From Acidobacteriota bacterium (lineage in GTDB: Bacteria; Acidobacteriota; Terriglobia; Acidiferrales; UBA7541): a stretch of DNA of 47,219 bases. Position numbers and translations under genes: made by a program. Of this stretch, positions 7,992 through 15,783 are shown piece by piece; the first letter of the stretch is position 1; the number at the start of each line of letters is the position of its first letter. The DNA is taken from the NCBI GenBank assembly GCA_021832085.1, contig JAKBLM010000032.1, forward strand, positions 1 to 47,219, given 5' to 3'. The notes beneath the pieces are model-generated. The model saw only the letters and a list, made by a program, of their open reading frames with translations, was not told the DNA's origin and searched no databases.

Positions 7992-9017
7992 TTACTTCAG
8001 GGTTGCGATTTGCCCAGTCGAAAACACCAGGGTGAGCTCATTCGAGAACCGTTCTTTCTCTCGGACGACTGTGGCCCCATCCTCTTCTTCCTCTGTTCTG
8101 TCCACGAGTTTTATGGACAGCCACGTAGCGATATGCCTTGCTTCGCCTTCACCGAAAATCCCGTTCAGCATCCCCGCCGTGCAGAGCAGCCCAACATGCC
8201 CGCCATGAAGCGGTGTCAACGGCCGGCCATTGATCTCTGCTTCTTGCGCAAAAAGCACCGGTGCCGCTTGTCGGTACGCAGAGGATCTCCAAAGCAAGTC
8301 CTCAATATCGTCCAGCGGAAGCCCGTGGTAGACCATGCGCGCAGGGCCGCTTGACGGGAGCGCGTATTGGCGATCGGGTTCCGAGAGCAGAGGCGGAAGC
8401 CGCTCCGGATCCCTCGCCAGCGACCCATACCATTGCCGGGCCCGCGTGATGTCGTTGTCCCGAAGTCGCTCCCTCTCGTGCCGTGTCCGTCGTACGCCGA
8501 ACGCGACAACCTGCTTGTAGCGGACACTCTCAGGCTCCGTGAGCCGGTACACGCGTACGTCTCGAAACTGGATGGAAAGCACGGCGCTGCATTCCCCGAT
8601 GCGTGTCCCAGGAATCACGAAAACGAGGACGCCACCCGGCTTCAGCCAGCGGTAGACGTGTTCAAGGAACAGCCGCTCCATACGCTGTGAGTCCTGCTCA
8701 CCCAATTCGAAATCGTAGGGAGGATTCAGGTAGATCAGCGAGAACGAGTCGACCGGACACTGCACGTCAAAGCAGTTCCCTTGGATCACTTCAGTTACCA
8801 ATGCACGCGCTTGTTCCGCCCGGTAGGCGTCCAGTTCGATTCCGTGGCGAAGCACCTTCGCATCGCAGGCGATCCTACCGAAGGCGATCCCATCGCCAAC
8901 GCAGGGATCAAGCACTGAACACTGTTGTTCAGGGAATCGCAGGAAACGGCGGATACTCTCCGCCTCCGAAACCGGAAGCGGGTAGAATCCCAAACGCCCA
9001 CGACCAGCAAGACGCAT
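7992..9017 (-). CDS. N6-adenine-type DNA methyltransferase of the island
   Basis: This 341-residue class I SAM-dependent methyltransferase has motif I at 36-47 (VLDPCVGDGIAFG), an acidic ribose-binding residue in HGIELDAYR, and the amino-methyltransferase motif NPPY at 98-101 (LIYLNPPYDFELG). NPPY points to N6-adenine (or N4-cytosine) methylation. The second half, about 200-341, has no recognised target-recognition domain and ends in a beta-rich region. Of several starts, ATG 9017 was chosen because GGAGG sits just upstream. It resembles SNF2-helicase-associated methyltransferases of integrative elements (I believe the DUF6094 group; not checked). No restriction endonuclease is adjacent apart from the small GIY-YIG gene converging on it 83 bp away. 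Confidence 0.85.
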   Translation of the reverse strand: MRLAGRGRLGFYPLPVSEAESIRRFLRFPEQQCSVLDPCVGDGIAFGRIACDAKVLRHGIELDAYRAEQARALVTEVIQGNCFDVQCPVDSFSLIYLNPPYDFELGEQDSQRMERLFLEHVYRWLKPGGVLVFVIPGTRIGECSAVLSIQFRDVRVYRLTEPESVRYKQVVAFGVRRTRHERERLRDNDITRARQWYGSLARDPERLPPLLSEPDRQYALPSSGPARMVYHGLPLDDIEDLLWRSSAYRQAAPVLFAQEAEINGRPLTPLHGGHVGLLCTAGMLNGIFGEGEARHIATWLSIKLVDRTEEEEDGATVVREKERFSNELTLVFSTGQIATLK

Positions 9018-9079
9018 CGTGTCCTCCCTGGAGGCATTTCTCATTGACAACGGTGTACATCTGTGCATACTCTAAAAAT

Positions 9080-9358
9080 ATGGACTGCGAATGGGATCTG
9101 GCCAAGGCCCGGGCCAACCTCGCAAAACACGGGATCCACTTCGCAGATGCCGCCACAGCACTCGCAGACGATTCGGCGCTGACGATCCGCGATCCCTACT
9201 CCGAAACTGAAGAGCGATGGATCACACTGGGCCTGGACGCGCTCGGCAGACTTCTGGTGGTTGTGTACACCTGGCGGGGCGACAAGGTGCGGCTCATTTC
9301 GGCGCGGCCGGCAACCCCGCACGAGAGGTTGCAGTATGAGGAGAGCCATGAAGCGTGA
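9080..9358 (+). CDS. brnT: BrnT family ribonuclease toxin
   Basis: This 92-residue protein matches BrnT closely: CEWDLAKARANLAKHGIHFA at the N terminus, then DPYSETEERWITLGLDALGR, LLVVVYTWRGDKVRLISARP, and an ERLQYEE end. BrnT toxins have a RelE-like fold, cleave RNA and are neutralised by BrnA. The length is normal and the conserved Lys/His, Glu/Glu and ISAR...ER residues are present, so it looks intact. The ATG at 9080 follows an A-rich stretch without a strong Shine-Dalgarno. It overlaps the antitoxin gene by 11 bp. It diverges from the methyltransferase gene with 62 bp between them, enough for two promoters. Probable role: stabilising the element. Confidence 0.92.
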   Translation: MDCEWDLAKARANLAKHGIHFADAATALADDSALTIRDPYSETEERWITLGLDALGRLLVVVYTWRGDKVRLISARPATPHERLQYEESHEA

Positions 9359-9602
9359 ATACGATTTCCGCAAGGCAAAACGCGGACCCGTCATCTCGGT
9401 TCCCAAGGGTAAGACAAGGATCACGATTCGGCTGGATGATGACATTCTCGACTGGTTTCGCCAGCAGGTGGATCAGGCTGGTGGCGGCAACTATCAGACG
9501 CTGATCAATGATGCGCTCAGGCAGCACATCCGGCGCGCCCAAGAGCCGCTTGAGACGACGCTGCGACGCGTGATCCGGGAGGAACTCAGCCACGCAAGCT
9601 GA
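9348..9602 (+). CDS. brnA: BrnA family antitoxin
   Basis: This 84-residue protein has an N-terminal basic part (MKREYDFRKAKRGPV) and a ribbon-helix-helix-like C-terminal half (ITIRLDDDILDWFRQQVDQA, then NYQTLINDALRQHI), the BrnA layout. BrnA binds and neutralises BrnT and represses its own operon as a dimeric DNA-binding protein. The ATG at 9348 follows AGGAGAG within the end of brnT; another in-frame ATG lies at 9336. The overlap with brnT implies coupled translation. Toxin-first order is normal for this family. Confidence 0.9.
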   Translation: MKREYDFRKAKRGPVISVPKGKTRITIRLDDDILDWFRQQVDQAGGGNYQTLINDALRQHIRRAQEPLETTLRRVIREELSHAS

Positions 9603-9664
9603 AACTGGCCAGCGAGAAGGGCCTCTAACCCCCTGAGCCGCTGTGGTCTGCCGATTCATCTCAC

Positions 9665-11254
9665 TTGTTTGCCAAGAAGCGCGGCCGGACCTACAGTTCT
9701 CACGTGATGAAGGCGGCACTCGAAGCAAGGGCTACCCTTCCGCCTGATGTGCGCGAGAAGCCGGTTTTGCAAACGCGGCTGGATGCGGTCAAGGCGACGT
9801 GCTTGTTCACGGATGGAACGTCGATCCTGGTCTCGAATTTCTTGGCGTCCTTCATTCGGCCTGGAGACGAACTTCGTTTCCCTCTCGCCCTCGAAGCCAC
9901 CGACGGGGGAACAGAGATTTACGTCCGCAACCCTAATCCGGAATCGAGAAGGCGCGACATCTTCCAGGCACCGATCGGATACGCCACCCAGCCCCACAAG
10001 GACAAGCGCAACAATCTCTTCGTCTCGGCAGAGGTAGCCGGAGGACGGCTGGGGATCTCATCGGTCCACATCCGTTGCGAAACCCTGCGAGATTATTTCT
10101 ACGTCGGCAATCGTCGCCGGGTCTGGGACCGACAGCCTTCGCTGTATGAGCTGCTACGCGTCGATTCCAAGGCCCCGCCAAGTGCTTTGCGCCTCGCCTT
10201 CAAACTTCGCAGTCTGGAACTCCGTGCAGCTCGAGCACCCTCCAGTGATCTTGCCAGCCTGGAGCGCGCTTTCAACATTCTCGCTCGTCCCGAACTCCGC
10301 TCCTGCTACGACTCTCTTTTGACCGATTCAGCGGCTCCAGCCCTCTTTCCTTACGGCGGCTTCGGGTCCGTGCTTGTCGCAGGTGACCTCTCACGCGACG
10401 GAACAACCTTTTACGCCTCCCGCATTTTGGCGTTCTTGCCCGACAGAAATGTGAAGAGCTTCCGGATTCCGCTGCGAAAGGTCACGTTTTACGCTGATCG
10501 CGCAGCCTACCGCGATTCCCGGCGCAAGTTTGAGATCCTTTTCGACCAAGCCCTGTTGCCACTGTCGTGGGATTCGACCTGGAACCAGTGGGCGCATCTG
10601 TTGGCCACGAAAATCGGAGTGAAGGCGACGTTCGTTCAGACCGGCAAATATCAACACCGCGCTGGCGAATGGCATCTTGTGGAATGGGAGGCGGCGGTTC
10701 CCAGCCGCATCGATGTCCAGCTTCCCGCGAACATTGAGGAGCAGATCGGCGAGGCCCGCAGAATCCACCACTGCTTCGGCCAATGCGCCCAAGCCCTCGA
10801 TCGACTCCGCCAACGAATCGAATCTGCCCCGCTTGAGCGAGCCGATCTGCAACAGCTCTGCGCGGCCTTTGGCATTCCCCACGATTTCGATGTGGCCTTG
10901 ATCACCTGGAAACCGGACTACGACGCCTTCTATTACAGGCAACTCTCGAAGCGTGCTCGCCACCTTTTTCTCTTTCGCTCCGAATACATTTTCGATCTTG
11001 AGCGGGCGGTGATCGTGGAGACCCCTCGGCTCGGCCACGCGACATACGTCTTCTCGAAGCCGGCCAGCATGACCGATTTCCTGGTCCTCTACAGCCACGT
11101 CACGAAAGACGACATCCGCCACAACCGCAGTAACATCGCGGAGAAGCTAGCCTTTCAGACCCGCCTGATGCATGGCACGAATCCCCAGGTGTGGCTCAAA
11201 GAGCTCAGGGCGCGCCTCGGGGAAACCTCCGGATCCGCTGAACTCCCGGATTGA
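9665..11254 (+). CDS. large protein with a degenerate J-domain-like segment
   Basis: This 529-residue protein of unknown function has a segment at about 157-218 that reads like a DnaJ domain: SLYELLRVDSKAPPSALRLA, FKLRSLELRA, a short loop, LERAFNILARPELRSCYDSL. The helix II-III loop lacks the HPD tripeptide needed to stimulate DnaK, so normal co-chaperone activity is unlikely. Flanking parts look globular: a beta-rich N-terminal domain (VKATCLFTDGTSILVSNFLA) and a C-terminal region of about 300 residues with WHLVEWEAAVPSRIDVQLPA and KPDYDAFYYRQLSKRA. The track start TTG 9665 lacks a Shine-Dalgarno; ATG 9707 is an alternative. It follows brnA by 62 bp and converges on ssb. From memory, relatives occur in acidobacterial elements; no function is known to me. 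Confidence 0.75.
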   Translation: MFAKKRGRTYSSHVMKAALEARATLPPDVREKPVLQTRLDAVKATCLFTDGTSILVSNFLASFIRPGDELRFPLALEATDGGTEIYVRNPNPESRRRDIFQAPIGYATQPHKDKRNNLFVSAEVAGGRLGISSVHIRCETLRDYFYVGNRRRVWDRQPSLYELLRVDSKAPPSALRLAFKLRSLELRAARAPSSDLASLERAFNILARPELRSCYDSLLTDSAAPALFPYGGFGSVLVAGDLSRDGTTFYASRILAFLPDRNVKSFRIPLRKVTFYADRAAYRDSRRKFEILFDQALLPLSWDSTWNQWAHLLATKIGVKATFVQTGKYQHRAGEWHLVEWEAAVPSRIDVQLPANIEEQIGEARRIHHCFGQCAQALDRLRQRIESAPLERADLQQLCAAFGIPHDFDVALITWKPDYDAFYYRQLSKRARHLFLFRSEYIFDLERAVIVETPRLGHATYVFSKPASMTDFLVLYSHVTKDDIRHNRSNIAEKLAFQTRLMHGTNPQVWLKELRARLGETSGSAELPD

Positions 11255-11280
11255 TTAGCAGCAGCATTGACCAGCCACAC

Positions 11281-11700
11281 TCAGAACGGAATCTCATCAT
11301 CCGCGGCATGCTGCGTGCTGCTCGCCATTGTGCGCTGCTCGCTGCCGTTGGGGTTCCCATTCGCCGTCCCTCCGAGAACGCGCAGAGATGTTACTACGAC
11401 CTCAGTAGCGGTCCTTGTCGTGCCCTCACGGTCTTCAAATTGCCGCGTCTGCAAGCGCCCTTCGATGAACACATGCTTCCCTTTCGTGATCAATTTACCG
11501 GCGATCTCGGCCACCTTGTTCCATGCGACACAGCGCACCCACTCGACCCTCTGCCGGTTTCCGTTGTTCTTGTCGCGGAAAGGCTCATTGATGGCGAGCG
11601 AGAAATTGGCCACGGACTTGCCCGACGATGTGGTTCGCACGGTCGCATCCCGCCCGGCGTTCCCGATCAGGATTACCTTGTTGACTCCAACATTCGGCAT
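11281..11700 (-). CDS. ssb: single-stranded DNA-binding protein of the island
   Basis: This 139-residue SSB has the full OB-fold: VNKVILIGNAGRDATVRTTS, KSVANFSLAINEPFRDK, VEWVRCVAWNKVAEIAGKLI, GKHVFIEGRLQTRQFEDREG and ATEVVVTSLRVLGG. A short linker leads to the acidic tip DDEIPF, which recruits repair and replication partners. ATG 11700 is chosen over the ATG at 11715 because GGAGG lies eight bases before it. An element-borne SSB fits a mobile element that passes through single-stranded DNA during transfer or replication. The promoter lies to its right, in the gap before the excisionase-like gene. Confidence 0.93.
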   Translation of the reverse strand: MPNVGVNKVILIGNAGRDATVRTTSSGKSVANFSLAINEPFRDKNNGNRQRVEWVRCVAWNKVAEIAGKLITKGKHVFIEGRLQTRQFEDREGTTRTATEVVVTSLRVLGGTANGNPNGSEQRTMASSTQHAADDEIPF

Positions 11701-11889
11701 GTGATTTTCCTCCATGAAGCGATTGATTTCCTACCAACGATCACCAAGACACGCACTCCCCTGGCCGCCGCACGCGAGGGGAGCGACTGCTGGGCCGTGG
11801 TTAGACGCGGGTGGACTAAAGCGCAGCCGGGCGACGGCAGCCATCAAGTTTGGGATCAGTCAAAACAGGGCCTAAAAGCCTAAAAACGT

Positions 11890-11911
11890 ACGCGGGCATG
11901 CGAATCCGCGT
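11890..11911. repeat. short inverted repeat, possible operator or origin hairpin
   Basis: A 6-bp perfect inverted repeat (ACGCGG / CCGCGT) encloses 10 nt. It is preceded by two copies of CCTAAAA and followed by no T-run, so it is not an obvious terminator. It sits between two divergent genes of the element, where protein-binding sites are expected. Confidence 0.35.
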
Positions 11912-11995
11912 GCCATTCCCTAGTCTCCCGAGGCAAATCCCCTTTGCTCAAGGGACTGCGGGTGATCCAATTCGTGCGTCCCCATGCTTAAGAAC

Positions 11996-12023
11996 TTGAA
12001 GGTTTATGGTGGAAGAGTAGGAT
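11996..12023 (+). promoter_or_regulatory. possible promoter of the xis-int operon
   Basis: TTGAAG at 11996-12001 and TAGGAT at 12018-12023 are separated by 16 bp. The start point would fall at about 12029-12031, only a few bases before the ATG at 12034, so the transcript would be nearly leaderless. This agrees with the lack of a Shine-Dalgarno there. Confidence 0.35.
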
Positions 12024-12033
12024 TCCGCCAACC

Positions 12034-12483
12034 ATGGCTCTCGCAACGAACGCGATTTTAGGCGGGATCGACAACCGCCGAGATTTGACGGGTAAGGACG
12101 AAGAAACCGAGCCAACCCTCGTTGCCTGTGTGGTGTTCCGAACGCGGGATCCTGAGCAACTCGTAGAGCTGCTGCGCGAGGCATTGACTGGGATTGCCGC
12201 GCCGGACTCGGCAGTGCTGACGGCCTCCCAGGTGTTTCAGCCCCAACCAGACCCAGAAGACCCCTGGCTCAAGCACGCCGAAGCAGCCGTCTACCTGGGC
12301 ATCTCCAGAAGCACCCTCTATCAATACGCCTGCCAGCAGAGGGTCGAGTGTCGCAAATTGGCTGGTCGCCTCGAATACCGCCGTTCCACCCTCGATCAAT
12401 TCAAAGACCAGCAAATCCGTCCCGCCCGCCGCCAGTTTCTGCAACGGCGTATAATTTCTGCGGCGCCCAGCTCCGGCAAGTGA
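12034..12483 (+). CDS. excisionase-like helix-turn-helix protein
   Basis: This 149-residue protein ends in a MerR/excisionase-type winged helix-turn-helix: DPWLKHAEAAVYLGISRSTL, YQYACQQRVECRKLAGRLEY and RRSTLDQFKDQQ, about residues 80-135. The 'L...EAA.YLG.SRSTLY....' pattern followed by a wing and an R..LD.F helix is that of small phage and element excisionases. The first 75 residues (TLVACVVFRTRDPEQLVELL) form an unrecognised extension, unusual because such proteins are often only 60-80 residues. It ends 11 bp before the integrase start, with the integrase Shine-Dalgarno just after its stop, so the two are one transcription unit. It probably bends DNA or regulates int; the recombination role is inference. 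Confidence 0.75.
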   Translation: MALATNAILGGIDNRRDLTGKDEETEPTLVACVVFRTRDPEQLVELLREALTGIAAPDSAVLTASQVFQPQPDPEDPWLKHAEAAVYLGISRSTLYQYACQQRVECRKLAGRLEYRRSTLDQFKDQQIRPARRQFLQRRIISAAPSSGK

Positions 12484-12494
12484 GAGGAGCGCCA

Positions 12495-13628
12495 GTGGGA
12501 CTGTATCAACGAAGTGGGTCACGGTTTTGGTGGATGACCTACACGATGAACGGCGAGCGGAACTTCGAATCGACCAAGACCACGAGCAAGAATCTCGCGA
12601 GGAAGATCTGGATGAAGCGAGAGGGAGAGATCGCTCTGGGATTGTTCAAAGTCGGCTGGGCCGGTGAACGGATGACGTTCGACCAGTTGTGTGAGGAATT
12701 CGAACGTTCTCATTTTGCCGGACTCGCTGAGAACACGGTTCAAGGCCATCGCTCGTATCTGAAGAACCTGAAAGCGTTTTTCGCAAACTGCACGCTCGAC
12801 AAGATCACGGTCGAAAGCGTCGAAACCTACCGTGATCAGCGAAAGCAGCAGCCAGCGAAACACAACCCAAAGCAAACAGTCAAAGGGGCAACGGTCAACC
12901 GGGAACTCGAATGCCTCAAGTGCATTTTGGACCTCGCTTTGAATCGGAAATACATTCCCGACAATCCCGCTTCGGCGGTGAAGCACTTCAATGAACTCCG
13001 CGAACGGCCTGTTCGGAGGATGCTGACGCTGGATGAGGAACGGCGAATTCTGGAGGTCGCCCCTCCCCATCTCAGGGTAGCCATCATCCTGCTTTCCCAA
13101 ACGGGCGGGCGGACCTACAGCGAAGGCTTCTCGCTGCGCTGGGACCAGGTGGATTTCGAGAGCAAGGTGATCCGCTTGGACAACAACGTGAAGACGCCCG
13201 GCTCGGTCGAACCGATCCCGCTGTCCGAATACGCTTGCGATGTTCTTAAGGCCTGGAAGGAGGAGCAGGGCACCGGGAGCAGGTACGTTTTCCCCAGCCC
13301 GGTTCTCCCTGACCGGCCCATCTCCACGGTCAAGACCGCTTGGAATGCCACGTTGAAGCGGGCCGGCGTTCCGCATTTCCCGCTCTACACGCTGCGGCAC
13401 GTCTTCTGTACTCGCTTGAGCGGGGTCGCTCCGGACGCCGTCGTGCAGCGCGCGATGCGGCACACGAGCCCGGAAACCAAGCGACGCTACCAGTTGGGAA
13501 TGGCCGATCAGGTGCGCAAGGCGGTCGAGAAGGCGAACACGCGTCTTTACGGCCGGCGCCGGGCGTTACATTTCCGTGACAGTCGTGTCCAAAAGCAAGA
13601 AGAAGGCTCAGCGACGGCCGGTAAGTGA
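12495..13628 (+). CDS. int: tyrosine recombinase (integrase) of the island
   Basis: This 377-residue tyrosine integrase starts at GTG 12495 behind GAGGAG; the open frame further upstream overlaps the previous gene and has no start signal. An N-terminal arm-binding-like part is followed by a core-binding SAM-like domain at about 60-150 (MTFDQLCEEFERSHFAGLAE). The catalytic domain shows box I Arg at 206 (TGGRTYSEGFSLRW), a beta-hairpin with Lys (NNVKTPGSVEPIPL), Arg-His at 301-302 (LYTLRHVF, with Tyr where many have His), a His at 323 (MRHTS) and the nucleophile Tyr at 332 (RRYQLG). It is therefore likely active. The stop lies 20 bp from the tRNA-Asn 3' end, the classic position for an element integrated in a tRNA gene. 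Confidence 0.95.
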   Translation: MGLYQRSGSRFWWMTYTMNGERNFESTKTTSKNLARKIWMKREGEIALGLFKVGWAGERMTFDQLCEEFERSHFAGLAENTVQGHRSYLKNLKAFFANCTLDKITVESVETYRDQRKQQPAKHNPKQTVKGATVNRELECLKCILDLALNRKYIPDNPASAVKHFNELRERPVRRMLTLDEERRILEVAPPHLRVAIILLSQTGGRTYSEGFSLRWDQVDFESKVIRLDNNVKTPGSVEPIPLSEYACDVLKAWKEEQGTGSRYVFPSPVLPDRPISTVKTAWNATLKRAGVPHFPLYTLRHVFCTRLSGVAPDAVVQRAMRHTSPETKRRYQLGMADQVRKAVEKANTRLYGRRRALHFRDSRVQKQEEGSATAGK

Positions 13629-13647
13629 TTGATGGAGAAGGAGAATT

Positions 13648-13722
<75 letters not shown>

Positions 13723-13757
13723 ACAGATTGGCCTCTGAAGTAATGCCAGCCCAGGCG

Positions 13758-13786
13758 AGTCTAAACAACCGCTCTCCGCCTGTCAA
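13758..13786 (-). promoter_or_regulatory. sigma-70 promoter of tRNA-Asn
   Basis: On the minus strand, TTGACA (13781-13786) and TAGACT (13758-13763) are separated by exactly 17 bp. The predicted start is near 13751, about 29 nt before the tRNA 5' end at 13722. The near-consensus boxes and spacing suit a strong stable-RNA promoter. Confidence 0.75.
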
Positions 13787-13905
13787 CGAAGTGGGCGGAC
13801 CCAACTCTGGCAGCACGCTCTTCGCACCCGTGGCTCGTCGGCGGCGCGGGCCGGCGGTCGGACAGCGGACGTTGTCAAAAGCAGACAAAGAAAAAGCGGG
13901 CTGGC

Positions 13906-14187
13906 CTATTGCACCATGCGGTAGCTGGCCTCGCTGCCGACCAGGGAGTCAAAGATGGCCAGCACGCGTGTGCGGTACTCTAGGACGCGGTCCAGCAGCG
14001 CCCGTTGCTCGGGGAGCATGTGCCGGTCCCGGCTCCATTTCTGGACTACCTCGACCGGAACGGTAATGTCGCGTCGCAACTGCTCGACTGAATGCCCACG
14101 CAGGAACAGCCCGTAGAAAAAGGCCGCCTCCCTCTGCGGGAATGCGAAATCCCGGTCCTCCTCGAAATTGGCCGTCGTCGTTGCCAT
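13906..14187 (-). CDS. small conserved hypothetical protein
   Basis: This 93-residue soluble protein starts at ATG 14187 (MATTTANFEEDRDFAFPQRE); the longer frame to 14226 has an implausible N terminus. The middle reads AAFFYGLFLRGHSVEQLRRD then ITVPVEVVQKWSRDR, a helix-turn-helix-like arrangement in which a domain helps choose a partner, as in small Trp/sigma-like DNA-binding folds; this is only a suggestion. The rest is helical (LLDRVLEYRTRVLAIFDSLV). I have no name for the family. It is divergent from thiI and is the first chromosomal gene past the tRNA. Confidence 0.65.
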   Translation of the reverse strand: MATTTANFEEDRDFAFPQREAAFFYGLFLRGHSVEQLRRDITVPVEVVQKWSRDRHMLPEQRALLDRVLEYRTRVLAIFDSLVGSEASYRMVQ

Positions 14188-14381
14188 CGAAACTAGAGAG
14201 TGTACAGATTCGCCGCTCCACGTCAAGCATTCCGCGTAGGCCCGAAAACAAGCACATCATGAGATTCTTACACGTTTCGCGCGCTCGTTTCCAGCCGCAA
14301 AAATGCGTCGCACGAACGCTACTCGTGCCCCAACCGGGCTGTTATACTGGCTTGGTCTGGTGCCAACGTTCCCTTTTGCCG

Positions 14382-15734
14382 ATGCCGACTCGCGCGATCG
14401 TTCTCCACTACCACGAATTGTGGCTCAAGGGCCGCAACCGGAGCTTTTTCCTGAACCGACTGGTCGATGCGGTGCGCCGCAGCCTCGAGGGAATACCGGT
14501 GGCGCGCATCCACCAGCCCGGTGACCGGATCCTTGTCTGGCTCGACGAGGGAGCCGACTCCGAGGAAGCGCTCCGCCGAATGGCGAAGGTCTTCGGCGTC
14601 GCCTATTTCGCCCCCGCCCGCATCGTCGAGCGCGACATGGCGGCGATTCGCCAGGCCGCTTGGGAGGAAATCCAGCCGGAACAATTCGCCACCTTTGCCG
14701 TCCGCGCCAAGCGCAGCGACAAATCGTTTCCCTTCCGCAGTTCGGAAATCGAACGCGACGTCGGCGCCTTCCTGCTCGCCCGCCTGCGCGAGGCCGACCG
14801 TGATGCCCGCGTCAATCTCCGTGCTCCCGACCGCACCTGCAGGATCGAAATCTCGCCGGGCCCCGTGCTTGTCTACGCCCGGAAGCTCCCCGGCTTGGGC
14901 GGTCTGCCGGCCAAGACGGCTGGCAAGATGGTCTGTCTGCTCTCCGGCGGTTTCGATTCGGCCGTTGCGGCCTACAAGATGATGAAGCGCGGTGCCCATC
15001 TTGGGTTCGTGCATTTCTACGGTACTGGCGCCCAGCCTGGCGAATCGTCGATTCACGTCGCGCGCGAGCTGGTCGCCCGCTTGACGCCCTACCAACTCAC
15101 CGCGCACCTCTACCTGGTTCCCTTCGAGCCAATCCAGCGTGAGATCGTTCGCTATGCCCCGGAAAGTTTCCGGGTGCTGCTCTATCGTCGCATGATGCTG
15201 CGTATCGCTGCCGCGATTGCCACTCGCAGTCGCGCCCTCGCGCTCGTGACCGGCGATAGCCTTGGCCAGGTCGCCTCGCAAACGCTCGAAAATATGCTGG
15301 CTGTCGACGCCGCCGCCCCACTACACGTTTTCCGGCCGCTCGTCGGCAACGACAAGCAGGAAATCCTCGCTATCGCACGCCGCATCGGCACCTACGACGT
15401 TTCCGCCGAGCCGTTTCACGACTGTTGCCCGGTCTTTCTCCCGCGCAGCCCGGCGCTTCGCGCCACCCCGGCCGATCTCGACCGTGCCGAAGCCCGCCTC
15501 GATATCCCGGCTCTTACGCGCCTGGGATTCCAGTCGGCTTCGCACGAAAAGTATCGTCTCGTCGGCGGCAAGGTCGAGCGCATTGCGCGTTCGACGCCCG
15601 CTCCCCAACCGCTCCCCCTCTGCCAGCGCGAACCGGATTCCCGCCCCGTTTCCTCCACCGAACGACGCCAGCCCAATTTCATCACCGAGCAACCGGCGCT
15701 CACCGGAAATGTTCCCGAACCAGAGCGACGCTGA
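14382..15734 (+). CDS. thiI: tRNA 4-thiouridine synthase ThiI
   Basis: This 450-residue protein starts at ATG 14382 (MPTRAIVLHYHELWLKGRNR, the usual ThiI beginning); upstream open frame is non-coding. It has a ferredoxin-like domain and THUMP domain (about 1-170, with QFATFAVRAKRSDKSFPF) and a PP-loop ATP pyrophosphatase domain with SGGFDSAVA near 190. ThiI adenylates U8 of tRNA and transfers sulfur to give 4-thiouridine, and in many bacteria also supplies sulfur for thiamine. Two adjacent Cys (FHDCCPVFLP) lie near 350. There is no C-terminal rhodanese domain, so another protein must deliver the sulfur. The last 60 residues are Pro/Arg/Ser-rich and look disordered. TATACT at 14343-14348 may be the -10 box. 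Confidence 0.93.
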   Translation: MPTRAIVLHYHELWLKGRNRSFFLNRLVDAVRRSLEGIPVARIHQPGDRILVWLDEGADSEEALRRMAKVFGVAYFAPARIVERDMAAIRQAAWEEIQPEQFATFAVRAKRSDKSFPFRSSEIERDVGAFLLARLREADRDARVNLRAPDRTCRIEISPGPVLVYARKLPGLGGLPAKTAGKMVCLLSGGFDSAVAAYKMMKRGAHLGFVHFYGTGAQPGESSIHVARELVARLTPYQLTAHLYLVPFEPIQREIVRYAPESFRVLLYRRMMLRIAAAIATRSRALALVTGDSLGQVASQTLENMLAVDAAAPLHVFRPLVGNDKQEILAIARRIGTYDVSAEPFHDCCPVFLPRSPALRATPADLDRAEARLDIPALTRLGFQSASHEKYRLVGGKVERIARSTPAPQPLPLCQREPDSRPVSSTERRQPNFITEQPALTGNVPEPERR

Positions 15735-15783
15735 CTGCAGCATTGGTTTGCGTCGAAACCTCGGGCCGTCTCCCGCGCATCCA

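Larger units (their letters stand above)
11701..12033. other. intergenic region between ssb and the excisionase-like gene, 333 bp
   Basis: No gene is supported in this divergent gap. It holds an inverted repeat, ACGCGG at 11890-11895 and CCGCGT at 11906-11911, with a 10-nt spacer, just after a direct repeat of CCTAAAA at about 11870-11885. It also holds a possible promoter for the rightward genes at 11996-12023. Such a gap between ssb and xis/int could hold operators, integrase-arm sites or an origin, but nothing decides between them. Confidence 0.5.

Noticed and set aside
12348..12494. Longer integrase N terminus from the upstream open frame
   Set aside because: It overlaps the excisionase-like gene, is Pro/Ser-rich without family similarity, and the GTG at 12495 has a good ribosome site.
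14142..14381. Longer ThiI N terminus
   Set aside because: The upstream part is not ThiI-like and overlaps a minus-strand gene; the normal ThiI beginning is at 14382.
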